A stretch of DNA of 64,000 nucleotides from Datisca glomerata (taxonomy: Eukaryota; Streptophyta; Magnoliopsida; Cucurbitales; Datiscaceae): NCBI GenBank assembly GCA_003255025.1, contig QANY01009387.1:372001-436000 (forward strand), given 5' to 3'. How positions within the stretch are numbered: position 1 is the first letter of the stretch; every line of letters begins with the position of its first letter. Both the position numbers and the translations under genes were made by a program. The notes under the pieces were generated by a model. That model was given only the letters and a program-made list of their open reading frames with translations. It did not search any database and was not told the DNA's origin. Shown here piece by piece: positions 35,257 through 47,762 of this stretch.

Positions 35257-37640
35257 GCTGCTCTTTTTCGGCCATTTTCATTAGCCGCAGAGACTTTTTT
35301 ACGTTGGTTGTTGTTACTGCTATTTTTATTAGGCGTCTTTTCTTTTTGTTTTCCCGCATTATGTACATGTGTACATTAGTTTAGTTCACAATAATCAATA
35401 AATATATAAGCTGAATTTACAACTACCTTTGCTTGTGACTCTTGAATTTTAGTCATATGTTGATCATCACTCTTTTGTCCAGCATTTGCATTGACAGCCT
35501 TCTTCACAGTAGTTTTATCATCATCATTTACAGTAACAATATCAACATTCACTTCAACAGAATCATCATTCACAGCATTATCCTTTCATTAATGAGAATG
35601 TAATACAATTAGCATGATTGATATTTAAATTGATTATTCTAACAATTTATACGTGGTACATAAACTTATTACCTATCTAGTTTCTATTTTTTGGGCAAGC
35701 TTAAATAATATGGTATGGATTTCCCTCATCTTTATATTCATGCTAACCATGGATATATTCATTTCATTCTCAGCTTTCTCCATCTTGTCAACTTTTTTGG
35801 CTAGGATTTCCATTGCCTCTCTGTTTTGAAACTTTTTTGATTTCTTTCATCAATAAGCCAAAGGATTCACACTCTGATTCTTCCCTATTTTTCTCACTTT
35901 ACATATGTTTTCCCTTAACAAAATGAGCCATATATGGTGCTTCCATTTCAATTGTGTGAGGACAATTGGTTCAATTATAATTTGTTATGAAATCAAACAT
36001 TAATTCAAAATACTCAAGGCATGCTCAAAACAACAAGGAAAAGAGAAACTATTTAGTTACTGACAGTAATCATTTATATACTACTTCATTTACACTAGAC
36101 AATTACTTATTATATACCATGAGTCAACAAAAATATTCTATTCCATATGTAGTTGTTTATAATACATGAAACAATAGGCATACTTTTCTATATAATCCGT
36201 ATATATACTGAATTTATTCAACATACCGTTGCAAAAGACTCAGATCAATTTAAACATAATTTTCTATATAATCTAAAATACTAAACATGAAACAATAAAC
36301 ATACTTTTCTATATAAACTGCCTATATACCGAATGTAATCACAAGTATACCACTATAGAATACTCAGTTCAAATTAAATATAAAGCATTAACATGATAGT
36401 CACACATTATATACTTAGAGCAAACATTATATATTGTTGTTTTTTTAAATAATATATACTATTGTTTATAGACCTTATAAAAGTGGGAAAAAAATTTACC
36501 TATTGTGAGTCAAAAACTTTAATCTGTAATTCCTTCTAGCTTAGGTCCTCACCTCCCTTCCAATTGTTCATCCTTGGTATCCCATCCCCTGAGCGTTGTG
36601 CGATGTTGATGCAAGCATTTGTGAGGGTTGGGATCACTTCATAGTTCACATGTCCAAATAATTAAAGTCAATGGGAAGGCCTCAAATCCGAACCCCTTCG
36701 TTGTAGGATTGTTGAGCACAACTTTGACAAATCTGATTGTCATCTCAAACGACAATCTCCCCCATGAATAATTTTCAAACACTTCATCAATATTGACCAT
36801 TTTCAAATGGTCAATATCGATGTCAATAGCTATTTTTTTCGTAAAAGAAGATTCTCTAAGCAAAAAAATTTGGCCAACTTGATTTTTATCTCTAGGCTTG
36901 CACATCTAAATTAAAAGAACAGACAAAACTTTTCCTAGACATTGATCTAGTTGCAGATTTGATATTTGGAAAAGCTTCATCGATTAATTGACCATCAGGT
37001 AAAGAGTCTTGTTCAATGACGGATATGGACCACAATTTAACCCTGTTATTAATGTAAAATCCTTAAAATCGAATATAATAACTTGACCTTCAAAATTGAA
37101 ACCCAATTCATCGTTATCGTTGCTGAAACATTGCCTCCTAGTTAAATGTAGAAGTAATTGAGGAGGTATTTTGGCAAGTTTATGTTCAGAAGGTTGCCTA
37201 AACAAGGTTTTTTAAATCTCTCTTTCTTCTTGTGTCAACCAACATTTTAGAGTTGTCAAATACTCCATTTTCTCATATATGTAGACCTTTTGTTAGCTGT
37301 CCACAACTCAGTCGGCATAAACACATGATAGTCCTGCCAATTAATAATTAAAAATAATGTTTACATAAAAAATAATTATTATATTTCTATAACTACTATA
37401 GATATATTTTAATTTACTGTTTAATTTGTTTACCTCTGTTGTAGCCATTGTGTTTTGATCATTGTGTTGGGCTGCGGGATCATTTCTTGTGGTAGTCTCG
37501 TTTGTTTCCACTGGCACTTCTTCTTGAAGTTATGGTTGTTTTGTCTTTGACACTCATTATTTTTTGCTCGCCATTTCTGGAGCTGTTGTTTTATTTTTGG
37601 GCATTTTGGTTTCTTGACTGTGTATTGTCCTCATTTTGTA

Positions 37641-38590
37641 TTTCTACTGGATATATGTATATATACTATTAGTAAATTGTCTTATACCAATTCATGTATA
37701 ACTATGTGCAAAATTAACCATGCTGTAAATCTAGATTCAGAACCAAAATATGCTTAGATTCAGAACACAATGAACAATATCCAATGTATACAATGAACGA
37801 TATTCACTAATATACCGTGTTTCAGAACACAATTGTAGTCAATATTGAACAAACAAATTGAAAATCAATATGTTGTAAATCTAAACCCTAAACCCTAATG
37901 AATATTGATGCAGATTCAAATGTAAAGAATGATAATAGATAAGAAAGAAAATACTGAAAATAGAAACTCAGATTCAAACTCAAAATGACTGCGATTGGTT
38001 GATTCAATCTCATATTCAAACGAAAAGAACGAAAATGTGTTTAATTCAAACGAAAATAACAAAAATAGAAACACAATTAATACAAACTGTATATAGACTC
38101 AGATTCAAGACTCATCACTTATACACTCAGATTCAACGAAAATAGAAACTAGAAACTCAGATAAACCGTATATAGACTCAGACAGATTCAAGATTCAAGA
38201 ACGATAATACAAACTAGTTTCTAATCGGGATTTCTTATATAGCACATATTCAAACTTAGATTCAAACTGTAATACAAAACCGTATATAGCACTTACAATC
38301 AGGATTTTGTGTGATTTAGGCTTGGGAATGTAGAATTATTCTCTTGGGTTTTCTTAGTAACCTAGTCGCCAATCTTCGCCGCTCTGAGATTTATGTTTTG
38401 TTTTGATTTTGCGCTAGGGTTTGTTACGCGGAGAAACTATTTTTCGTCCTTTTATTAACAAGGGCAGTTTCATCTATTAACTATGTTAGTTAGGTTTTTA
38501 AGATGAGCCACTATAAATTTCGACTATTTGCGTAAATTATAAATTTTGGGGACATTTTTTCATTTATTTTCGTATAGTGGCCTATTTTCC
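37641..38590. repeat. MULE right arm
   Basis: Non-coding AT-rich arm with repeated 'gattcaaa'/'cagattcaaact' words. The last ~130 bases (38460-38590) read on the minus strand as GGAAAATAGGCCACTATACG, then a region of the form 'aaaatgtccccaaaattta'. This is like termini of plant MULEs. Confidence 0.5.
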
Positions 38591-39309
38591 TAATTGAGCC
38601 AATATTAAATGGTAAAACTAGACAAGATAATAGTTGCAAACATAATTAAATCTCTTTTTTAACTATATATAAATAATTATCCAAATTTTCAACCTGATAC
38701 ATAATAATAGTTTTAATTTTTACAACACATTCTATATACATAGTTTTAAACGCTTCTTTCATAAATGCATCTTCTCTCTCAAAATGGTCTCACTCATAAT
38801 CGTGGTTCACTTTTTTTATAAGATTTTCACACTCCATTTCCAGCTTTCAACAACTTATCCCATTATAAAAATAAAAACCACTCATCTCCTACATCTGATT
38901 CTCACAGACCCCCTATCTCTCTCGTCTAACGTCTCTCTGTCTCATCTCTCTCACATATCCGAACTTACTCCTTCACCTCTAACTGATTTTTTCATCTCAA
39001 CTTCATGATTATTGCTTGAGATGTGATCAGAGCGTATGAGGTAGTTTGGAAAATTTAAAAATAAACAGAAGTTTCAGATGCAAGGGATAATGATACCCTC
39101 GATTCAGAGGAGGTATCAAATACTCTCCAAAGGAGAGCATTTTAAATCTCATAAAAAAATTTATCCTCATACCAAACACACTCTTAGAGTGTAAGGTACT
39201 TTAACCCTCATACCAAACACGCTCGAGTCTGAGGAAGAAATAGAGATTGCGATTGGTAATTAGTTATGCATAGCTAATTGGAGGTGATAGTAATTTGTAA
39301 TAATTTATT
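38591..39309. other. Intergenic, no feature recognised
   Basis: AT-rich with a CT-rich patch at 38880-38990 that yields a serine/leucine-rich open frame without meaning. 39060-39230 has a short internal repetition ('ctcataccaaacacactc' and 'ctcataccaaacacgctc'). Confidence 0.4.
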
Positions 39310-39409
39310 CACTACAAGAGAAAAACGCTACGATAGCGGCCAAAAAACACTATCGGCGCATTTTCATAGCGTTTCATAAAATGTGATATTAACCAACGCT
39401 ATTAAAAGT

Positions 39410-39600
39410 TGGAACCTACAATATCATTTTTTAAACACTATAGTATCATTTTTAAATACTATGATATCTCTATTACAGCATTTTTAAATGCTATGATAAC
39501 TCTATTACAGCATTTTTAAATGCTGTAATAAATTTTTATAGCATTTTTTAAAGATGGTATATCTTTCATAGCATTTTTCAAAACTATAAGAGAGCTTTGA
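39410..39600. repeat. CACTA subterminal repeats
   Basis: Short motifs 'acagcatttttaaatgct' and 'atagcattttt' occur repeatedly in direct and inverted orientation next to the left terminus. Confidence 0.65.
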
Positions 39601-40566
39601 TAGCATTATTTTCATGATATAAATGTTGTGAATAACTAACTCAACGACCATACTTATTCTTACAATTGTACAAACTTAAAAAAAACTTCTTAACAAAATA
39701 TCACAAAATCACATAATATTTTATTAAATTACTTAAAATTGTTACAGACTATTGTCCGCTAGAAATCATAATTCCAAATGATAAATACGTATTGAATTTT
39801 TTCATAGAACAAGCAAGACTAATATATCCTAAAGAGAAAGATTAAAATCTAGTAAGACTCCAAATCTAATTATTGAAGCTTTAGAAACTGGTGTCGTTTG
39901 CTGTAGAGGCAAGATGTGGTGATTGACACTACTTAAGATCTGATAGCAATAAAAGGTCCAAAGACAAATAAAATAACAGTAACACAATACATAATTCTTC
40001 AATTCTTACCCAAAACCCAACTGTACACAGAAATAAAAAAAAGCATGCAGTATGTTAACCAGCTGTGCAAATTGATAATCTAGACATGGCCAACCTATGT
40101 AGGTTTGAGTTGAAAAAGGTAGCAACATCATAACCGAGAAACAAATGTGGCTAGTGTTAAGAATTAGAACAAAGCACATACTAGGTGACTGATGAACAAT
40201 AGAGCATGAGATTAAGCAAATACAAAGCATGTGATGGACAATTTAAATCTCAGTAAAGCCTATTTTATACACAAAGAAACAAAAGAAACAAAACTTACCG
40301 AGCCGCATATGATGACTACATGACCTAAAAAAAACCACCAACTAAATGGTACTCACAAAAAAAAAAAGTTCACTTAACTCCCTAATTTAAATATAAGATA
40401 ACACTAAAATCTCTTCATAATGAAGTTCATGTAACCCCCCATTTCTGATATCCTTAAGTTTGGCTTAAATAGGAAAAGATATATCTATAGAAGTTCAGCT
40501 AAGACATAGAAGAGCCATTGTAATGGAATAGCGTTGCTTCGAGATAATATATCGATATGTACTCAC

Positions 40567-41310
40567 GCCAATGCTTAAACCAGGATTGGCACCTAAACCC
40601 ATGCCCATACCTGAACCCATCATTGGGACTATTTGGTATTGCTTGTGGAAAAAAGTTGCCAAGAGTATCATTCTTGTGTTATGTGGAAGGTCCAGATGAA
40701 TACTGTTGACCAACCTGTGAAGTGAATTGAATAGCGGGTTCCTGGTAAGGATTGAAGTGACCACCACTAGCCAGCACATGTTGATCACCTAAAGCTTGAA
40801 GAACCATGTGTGAAGTAATGGGAGGTGTGGAACCTCCATGCTACATGAATAAGCCCCCACTGTTTCCCTGTTGGGGTAACACGCCATTGCTGAGTTGTCC
40901 AACTGAACCACTTTGAGATTTCCATTACTAGATGGGACAACTGTAAAGGGAGAGTAAAAAAATGGATCTTCAAAACTCTGCATCATGAACAAGGCTTTTC
41001 AATCCAACAATTCCATTATGATAAGATCATACAAGAGATAGACGCACAAGATTTAAACAAACTCATTTGGACTTATAAGCAGTGGTGAAAACTGGACATC
41101 ATATGATCGTGTATCACAAATGAGCATCTTCACTCTCAAAAAAATTGAAGCATCTTAAGATTTCAAATCTTACCTGATTTCTAATTTCAGTTGTTGATGA
41201 TGATGCTACAAAAGAAGGTGGTGCACCTGAATTTGTGTGAGCGTCAGATTCAGAGATTGTTGAAGTTGCAGGTGCAGTGGGCACAATCGCCAATAGGTTT
41301 GAAGGGGACT
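40567..41310 (-). pseudogene. Captured epsin-like (clathrin interactor) C-terminal fragment
   Basis: Two exon-like pieces with good splice sites join in phase. 41174-41310 reads ESPSNLLAIVPTAPATS ... ASSSTTEIRNQ and ends at GTAAGA. 40567-40977 starts SFEDPFFYSPFTVVPSSNG after a 'gatgcag' acceptor. Shifted one frame it reads GQLSNGVLPQQGNSGG, QEPAIQFTSQVGQQYSSGPS, KNDTLGNFFPQAIPNSPND, then in a third frame VPMMGSGMGMGLGANPG, and ends at GTGAGT. Order and composition recall the C-terminal tail of plant EPSIN2/3-type endocytic adaptors (DPF motif, 'GdmFsQatPNS', terminal MGSGMGMG-rich end). The ENTH domain is absent, and frameshifts and stops are present. It is a captured gene fragment; family identity is moderately sure. 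Confidence 0.55.
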
Positions 41311-43078
41311 CTGATAGAGGTAGTTAGAGAAGCTAACAGAACAGAGGGATAAGTACTTTATTAACCAATATTTAGTTGTAAAATGATAATAGAAAGTAAA
41401 ATGATCTATAGCAAAAGGGATATTGGATAATATGCCAATTTTTTCAACATGATAGCAAGCAATGTCGGATCAAATTTAGTGGACAGTTCTCATTCTTCCC
41501 ATTCACGGCACTAGTTAAGTCATTGTCCCAGACTCCCACACAAAGGGAACGCATCTTCAGAGTCAAAACCCCCTGTTTTGTACTCTTTTTTTCACAGGAA
41601 AAACCTCATGTTTTATACTAATGCTGAGAGAAAATTGAAGCCGATAACCTCTAAAATATTATACCATGAATAAAGCTTAAATATACAAATAGAGACATTG
41701 ATAGAGTAAATCCTAAGATCAATGCGGGGTCTGTCCTGATGATGCATCAAACAACATTGAGAATTTATATTGGAACTACTTCTATGAAGAAATTGACATT
41801 TTTCGATCTTTTTTTTCATTGGTGGTGGGGGGCTAAATCAGCACAATATGTTGACTGGTAAGGAAGTCCACAAGTGTTATGCATCATATCAGATAACTAT
41901 TTCTAGGGCTATCTTACTTATTATATCTAAGAGTATCTAGATCTCATAGAATGCGTGACTAATCCCTATATCCCCGAGGGATTGTCTAGACAGACCAATG
42001 CAAGCTCTCAGAGAAGAAGTAGAAGAGATGGCTACATGAGAATTTAAACTCAATATCTTAAAACTACCCCATGGGATATTGCTACCATGAAAGAGTCTGG
42101 AGATTTCAATGAAGGTGATAGAGTGCAGAATGATAAAAACAAATTACTTTAACCCAGGAGCTATAAATATTCCTCTTATCGTAGCTGGTGATGACCTCCT
42201 CAACAAAGTAGGGAGTAGAGTTAAAGTGACCTCTCTCTCTCACACTAAGCAGTAAGGACAAAGTTGAATTTACAAACTTAGCCTCATCCAGAATTGGACC
42301 AACGTCCAGTATCACCTCCAAATTGCTATTAATCAATCGTTTCCTACCATTACGTTAAAACTCGATGAGATGATGCGAGAAGGAGAAGAGATTGAAAATG
42401 GTAATTACTATGTAGGTGAAAAAAAGTTTTGGGAGGGCATTAAAACTGATAAATCTTGTCTTGAGGATCTAAATAAGAAAAGAAATAGACAACAATATTA
42501 AAGCTGAATCATAGGAAGCAAGCACACATCTTGGAAGAGATGAAGCAGATGAAAGATCTATACCCGAGCCTGATTAACGAAGAACATACCTGAAATCGTG
42601 AAACTTAAAACCCTAGAAATCGTCAAACTTTAAGCAAATGACCCCCTGTGTAAATCTGACCCCAAGCTCATTACCGTGACCAGTCAAGCCAATCAGAGTG
42701 CATGACAGTTTCGAGCTTCGAGCTCTGAACTATACTCGAATTAACTCGTCGAGCTTTCACCTTGGTGAAAATGCCAGAGAGGATAAGAGGATTTAGATTT
42801 TGTGGAGCTTTCAGAGAGAGAGAGAGAGAGAGAGAGCACCAGGAGATTAGAGACTGCATGAAAGTGGGAGAGAGCACGAGGAGATAAGAGACTGTGAGGA
42901 GATGAGAGACTACGTGAGAGAGGGAAATATTTGGGAGTGTATGAGGCAAGTTTCGATTCCCTAAAATTTCAACTTTTCACGATCGTCCTTTCCTGCCTAA
43001 TCCTATTTTTACTTTCTATCACGTTTTATCTCAAAACGGTATAGTGAAGTGCAATAAAAGATCTATTTTGTTGTAGTG

Positions 43079-43494
43079 GTTACATATTAATTTATGATTA
43101 AAAAAAAGTTCTTGACACTTTGAAGATAAAATTCTTTCATTTTATTCATGTCATGTAAATGTTTATCAGTGAAGATGCTAGTTAATTGTGGCGTGTAAGC
43201 TTTTATATCAAAGAATTAATTATCTAATGTAAGGTAACACACAAAAATACACACAAATATATATAAGCTTGGGTATTTACCTAGTATAATTAAATGACTA
43301 ATTAAATAATATTGTACTCTATATATCATTGAAATTTGAAAACGAATAAAGAAATTCTCCGTACGCTAGTTCTTTTCATTTCCAAAATTTGTTATAATGA
43401 AATGATATTAAATTAGCTATGGCGTTGTCTTGTAGTTAACTAGTTATGGGTTTGGTCCTTAAATATCTCTAGTTCGATCTCCATTCATGGCCAC
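43079..43494. other. Spacer between two CACTA elements
   Basis: About 415 bp of AT-rich sequence with no gene or repeat recognised. Confidence 0.4.
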
Positions 43495-43497
43495 TCA
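43495..43497. repeat. CACTA target-site duplication, left
   Basis: TCA, matched exactly by TCA at 50255-50257 after the right terminus. Confidence 0.7.
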
Positions 43498-43519
43498 CAC
43501 TACAAAAAATAATGCTATT

Positions 43520-43524
43520 GTGAT
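43520..43524. repeat. Target-site duplication of the ORF-less LTR element, left
   Basis: GTGAT, against GTGAC at 48289-48293 (four of five). Confidence 0.6.
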
Positions 43525-44154
43525 TGAGAAGTCAAAATCTCACATGACACGTGGTAAGATTTAAATCAAAAACTCTAAAGATAAGAGGATCAGAATCGTA
43601 GAAATGATAAGACGATTATGATTAATTCGATAATTTTAAGGAAATACAATCAACGCAGCATTTAAAAGAAAGAAGCAAGACATGGGGCCACGCTTGGGAG
43701 AATCCTGCGAATATGGTAATAATCCCAAAAATTGTGGTCATGCCTCCAACACTAGGGGAATGGTTCTCATGCCTTCCAAAAGTAGGGGGAATGTGACCAT
43801 GTTGATTTTCTCATATTTTGTAAAAATCTATAAATACAAGTTCAATGTAAACAAATAGGCAGAATATAATCCAAGCAAATTTTTATTACGTGCATTGTCT
43901 TTTCTCTTTTCTCTCTCATTACTATCAAAATTCTTCTAACGTAAAGGAAAAATCCTTTACAAAATGCATATGTAACAACATATGAGACACATGCATACAC
44001 AAAATATAAGAGAATATCAAAAGTCTTCTCGTGATTTTTTCTTCCCTTTAAGGATTTTTCGTAAATCATGGTGTATTTATTCACATATTCTCTCCAAATT
44101 ATTATTTTTATTATTCATTCCTAGAGGATTTCCATATCGAAAAAATCTTTTACA
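43525..44154 (+). repeat. 5' LTR of the ORF-less element
   Basis: 630 bp, TG...CA. It contains the 'acatgacacgtggtaa' block near the start and 'ttattattcattc' near the end, both shared with the right LTR. Confidence 0.75.
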
Positions 44155-44646
44155 CTTTGTTGCTTTTATTGAGAGTGAGAAAAACTTAAGAAATCCCTCC
44201 CAAGGCCAAAATCCAAATCAAACGCCCCCTCAACAGCAAAAGCAAAAACAGAAATGTACACGGATCGGAAGTAGAGATGATGAAACGGTAACAAATATAA
44301 AACTGGAAACGAAAAAAAAAATGGTAAACTCGTTCTTTGCATGTTAGATTGACTTAATATTTCTTTTACATTATTATAAATTTCTAAAAGAAAAAAAGAG
44401 AGAATTCATTTGATTTGTGTAAACAAAGTTTTGGGTTCTAAATTCTAATTTGATTTAAATGCTAACTCATATTTTAAATTTTGAAATATCATATCTAAAA
44501 CTTGTTATGATAAGATTATTTTAAATTTTAAATCGAATCAAGTTTTGGGTTGAAATTTTGAATTTAAGCTTATCTCAAGCCAAAAAAAAGAAAAAGAAGA
44601 AAAATTCTCTCATGGTTGATGAACAGAAACGTCGTGACTATGAAAA

Positions 44647-45125
44647 CAGAATTGTCTTGACAACAAGAAAGAAATGTCTCGACAACGGGGAACATAATTG
44701 TCTTGACGGCGGGAATGAAATTGTTTGAGAATGGAAAAGAAATGCCTTGACAACGGAATAAAAATTTTCTTGATGGCAGGAATGGAATTATCTCGATTGT
44801 GGACTGAATTGTCTTGACAACGGGAACATAATTATCTTGACAACGGGAACAAAATTGTCTTGACAACGGGAATGAAATTGTCTTGACAATGGGATAGAAA
44901 TTTCTTGACAATGGAAACGGAATCGTCTTGTTGGTGGGAATGGAATTGTCTTGACGACAGGAATGTAATTGTCTTGACTGTGAAAATAGAATTATCTTGA
45001 CAGCAAGAATAAAATAGCCTTGATAGTGGGAACAAAATTATCTTGACAACGGACATAATTATCTTGACGACATGAATGGAGTTATCTTGACAATGGGAAC
45101 AGAATGTCTTGACGGCGGGAACGAA
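44647..45125. repeat. 23-bp minisatellite, about 21 units
   Basis: Consensus 'attgtcttgacaacgggaa' plus four variable bases, repeated almost without gaps. Minus-strand open frames here (SRQFHSHQQD-like reiterations) are produced by the 23-base period. Confidence 0.85.
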
Positions 45126-45204
45126 AAAATTGTGATATCAAGAACAATTATGAGTGCGGAAACATAAGTGATGAATGGAAAGAAAATGAACTAAAACAAA
45201 AAAA

Positions 45205-46015
45205 ATTTGGAAGCAAAACCGCATGAAGAATTTTACGGAGTTCCAGAACAAAAGTTATACATGAAAGTAAATTTATTCATGTCTTTCAAATTTAACTTTT
45301 GAACTATATTAAATAAACTTATGCAGCATATTATATATTGTTAGAGATATGTAAATGTCTATTTCTTGAATAATTTTGCACAACTCAATTTGGAGTTTTC
45401 GAGAAAAAGTTATAATAATTTTCATGAAATTTGTTCAGAAAAATAGATTATGCATAACTATGAAAGTAAACTATATTGACTGGTGGCCAACTATATGAAG
45501 AACCTTATATCAACAGAAACATATGAAAATCTACTTAATGGAGAATTTTATGAAAATCAATTTAAAGCTTCCGATAAAAAGTTATGATAGTTTTTGTTGT
45601 TGCTGTTCAGGAAAGTAAATATTTTTACGCTTTTCAAATGTAATTTTTAGGCCGTATCAATGTAGATAGTATTACATAGCAAATAATATAAATTAGAAAT
45701 ATATGGATGTCCACTTCTTGAAGAATTTTACAAAACTTGATTTGGAGCTCTTGAGTAAATGTTATGACAATTTTCATTAAGGCTACTCAGAAAAGTAGAT
45801 TATGCGGAATGATCAGCTTCAGAAATTAAACTAATACACTAGAAGCCAACTACAGGGCAAATCTTATATCATCATAAAGATACAAAAGTCTACTTATTGG
45901 AGAATTTATGAAATTTAATTTGGAGCTTTCGATCAGAAGTTATGGTAATTGTTGTGTATATTGCTCAGAAAAATAAGGCTATTCACGTCTTTCAAATTGA
46001 ATCTTTAAACTGTTG
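45205..46015. repeat. ~165-bp tandem repeat with alternating A/B units
   Basis: Five units begin near 45230, 45370, 45543, 45713 and 45902 with a 'gaattttac...' core and continue '...atttggagctttcgag'. Units 1, 3 and 5 continue into 'ttcacgtctttcaaatt'. Units 2 and 4 continue into 'gattatgcataactatgaa' and 'ggccaactata'. The array is therefore an alternating dimer, like a higher-order satellite. Confidence 0.7.
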
Positions 46016-46064
46016 TTTATAAGATGAATACCTGGTGTCAACTCTCTCTCTTCTTCAACAACGG

Positions 46065-46500
46065 AACTAAGGATGTAAGTCCTTAGGAGGGACAATTTTG
46101 TAAGCCATACTCTTAGAAGGAACTAAGGACGTAAGTCCTTGGGAGGAGGAACTCATAAGTTCTACTCTCAAAAAGAACTAAGAGCGTAAGTCATTGGAAG
46201 GGACAATTCGTAAGTCTTACTCTCAAAAGGAACTAAAGGCGTAAGTTCTTGGGAGGGACAATTCATAAGTCCTACTCTAAAAAGAAACTAAGAGCGTAAG
46301 GTCTTGGGAAGGACAATCCGTAAGTCTAGCTCTTAGAAGGAACTAAGAGCGTAAGTCCATAGAAGGGGTAATTCGTAAGTCTTACTCTCATAAGGAACTA
46401 AGGGTGTAAGTCTTTAGGAGAGACAATTCATAAGTTCTATTATCAGAATAAACTAAGGACGTAGATTCTTGGGAGAAGCGATTCATAAATTCTACTCTCA
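46065..46500. repeat. ~56-bp tandem repeat, 7-8 units
   Basis: Units of the form 'ggaactaaggacgtaagtcc' + 'ttgggagggacaattcataa' + 'gtcctactctcaaaa'. Divergence between units is low enough for alignment by eye. Confidence 0.8.
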
Positions 46501-46830
46501 GAATGAAGATGTGGTCATGGTTCTTTATGTGAACCTAAGTCTAGCAGGCAGGTCGTAAGACCTTCTCTCAAAAATGAAAAGTTGGGTCATGGTTCTTTAT
46601 GCGAACCTAAGTCTTCATTTCAAAAGAAAACATGTCATTCGTAAGTGCTTCTCTTAGAATGAAAAAGGGGACCATGATTTTTTATTTGAACATAAGTCCT
46701 TCAGAAAATGTCAATTCATAAGTCCTTCTCTTAAGATAAACCAAATGAAGATGGGGCCAAAGTTCTTTATTTGAGCCAAGTTCTTGGGAAAATGGATATA
46801 TCATAAGTCCTTCCCTTTAAAGAAAATTAA
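46501..46830. repeat. ~80-100 bp tandem repeat, about four units
   Basis: Units contain 'gtcatggttctttatgtgaa' followed by 'cctaagtc' and 'cataagtccttctctt'. They share the 'aagtcctt' word with the preceding array and probably derive from it. Confidence 0.65.
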
Positions 46831-47556
46831 AATTTTATCCTCAAAAATGGATTTCACAACCTGAAAGATATTTCTTCTTTAACAAATATCGAAGTCACGG
46901 GAACATATTCTGATATAAAAGAAAAATGACTGGAAGTAAATGACAACCGATTCTACTACAGAAATAGTTTTTCTCAAGAGAACTGGGAGTAAAAAATTTC
47001 CTAAGAGTTCGAGAATGGATTCCGTTGAAAGCTTGAAGTTGGTACGGGAACAGATTTTGATCTTCAAAATTTTGTTAAAGTCTTTGAAGAAAGAATGAAG
47101 TACAACAAAAAGGGAGTTCAATAGAAGAAAAATTTCACAAACAAAGTGATTTTAATTGATCGAAGCTGAAATACAAAGGAAAAAACACAAGATGAGAAAA
47201 AGATAAAGAAAAACAAGGAAAAGGGAGAAACTCCATTAAAGAGCCCCTAGCAAAGGAAACATGAGAAATTCTACCAATAAACACAGAACATCAAACTTAA
47301 ACCCCTACGATGAAATTATGAAACGGTACATTCATTCCTGACTCATTTCAATAAATTATTATATTTTTTCTTGAGCAACATTTTTCTCACAAATCTTAAC
47401 GTACAAGAAAAAGAAAAGAAAAATGAAGAAACGGGAAAACTCCGTCAATGAGCCCGTAGTAAGAAACGGGAAAAGCTCTATCAATGAGCCTGTAGTGAAA
47501 GGAACGAAAAAACATAACAGCAAATGAAGGAGAAGTAATCATCATCGATAGGAAAC

Positions 47557-47562
<6 letters not shown>

Positions 47563-47601
<39 letters not shown>
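47563..47601. repeat. (GA)n microsatellite
   Basis: Uninterrupted GA dinucleotide run, about 19 units. Confidence 0.9.
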
Positions 47602-47602
<1 letters not shown>

Positions 47603-47762
47603 ACCACTTACAATGAACAATAAAATGTCGTCTGGAAAAAGCACGTCGTGTGTTTTTCAAAAGCGCGTGAGAACAGAAACAGGAAGACGTAACTTCAGAA
47701 TAAGAAAAGAAAAATCATTACACCTCAACGAATAAAATTCCGTTGAGTGTAATGGGGGCTAA

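Larger units (their letters stand above)
31727..37640 (-). pseudogene. DUF1985 gene of the MULE, interrupted by an insertion
   Basis: The minus strand reads, in order: an N-terminal exon (~37640-37437) ending TTRNDPAAQHNDQNTMATTE at a GTAAAC donor; 37205-36984 with LLHLTRRQCFSNDNDELGF and DFKDFTLITGLNCGPYP, the DUF1985 signature; 36905-36639 with FENYSWGRLSFEMTIRFVK and GFGFEAFPLTLIIWTCEL, the DUF1985 end; then acidic and lysine-rich tail segments at 35573-35376. The last coding piece, ending MAEKEQQAQ at 35257, continues in frame as QTVTEKTAAPVKTVAQPAV at 31847, reaching a stop at 31727. Between them lies the foreign insertion. No ULP1 protease catalytic sequence was found. It carries stops and a frameshift near the start. 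Biochemical role unknown. Confidence 0.7.
27900..38590. mobile_element. MULE with transposase and DUF1985 genes (Kaonashi-like arrangement)
   Basis: A MuDR-type transposase gene (plus strand) and a DUF1985 gene (minus strand) face each other, as in plant MULEs that carry a second, ULP1-related gene. The right terminus is probably 38590, where the minus strand starts GGAAAATAGGCCACTATACG with sequence typical of such termini. The left terminus is not identified and the start given is nominal. The second gene is interrupted by the hAT + LTR composite at 31858-35246. Confidence 0.6.
39310..43078. mobile_element. Non-autonomous CACTA element carrying a host-gene fragment
   Basis: Left terminus CACTACAAGAGAAAAACGC at 39310; right terminus on the minus strand CACTACAACAAAATAG from 43078. 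Flanking triplets are ATT and GTT, so the 3-bp duplication is imperfect. Subterminal reiterations of 'acagcatttttaaatgct' in both directions fill 39410-39600, as expected for transposase-binding arms of En/Spm-type elements. No transposase was found. A (GA)n tract lies at 42813-42836. Confidence 0.8.

Noticed and set aside
44570..45056. Reiterated 'VKTI/SRQF' protein-like frames
   Set aside because: Read-through of the 23-bp minisatellite, not a repeat protein: there is no start context and two frames show the same pattern.
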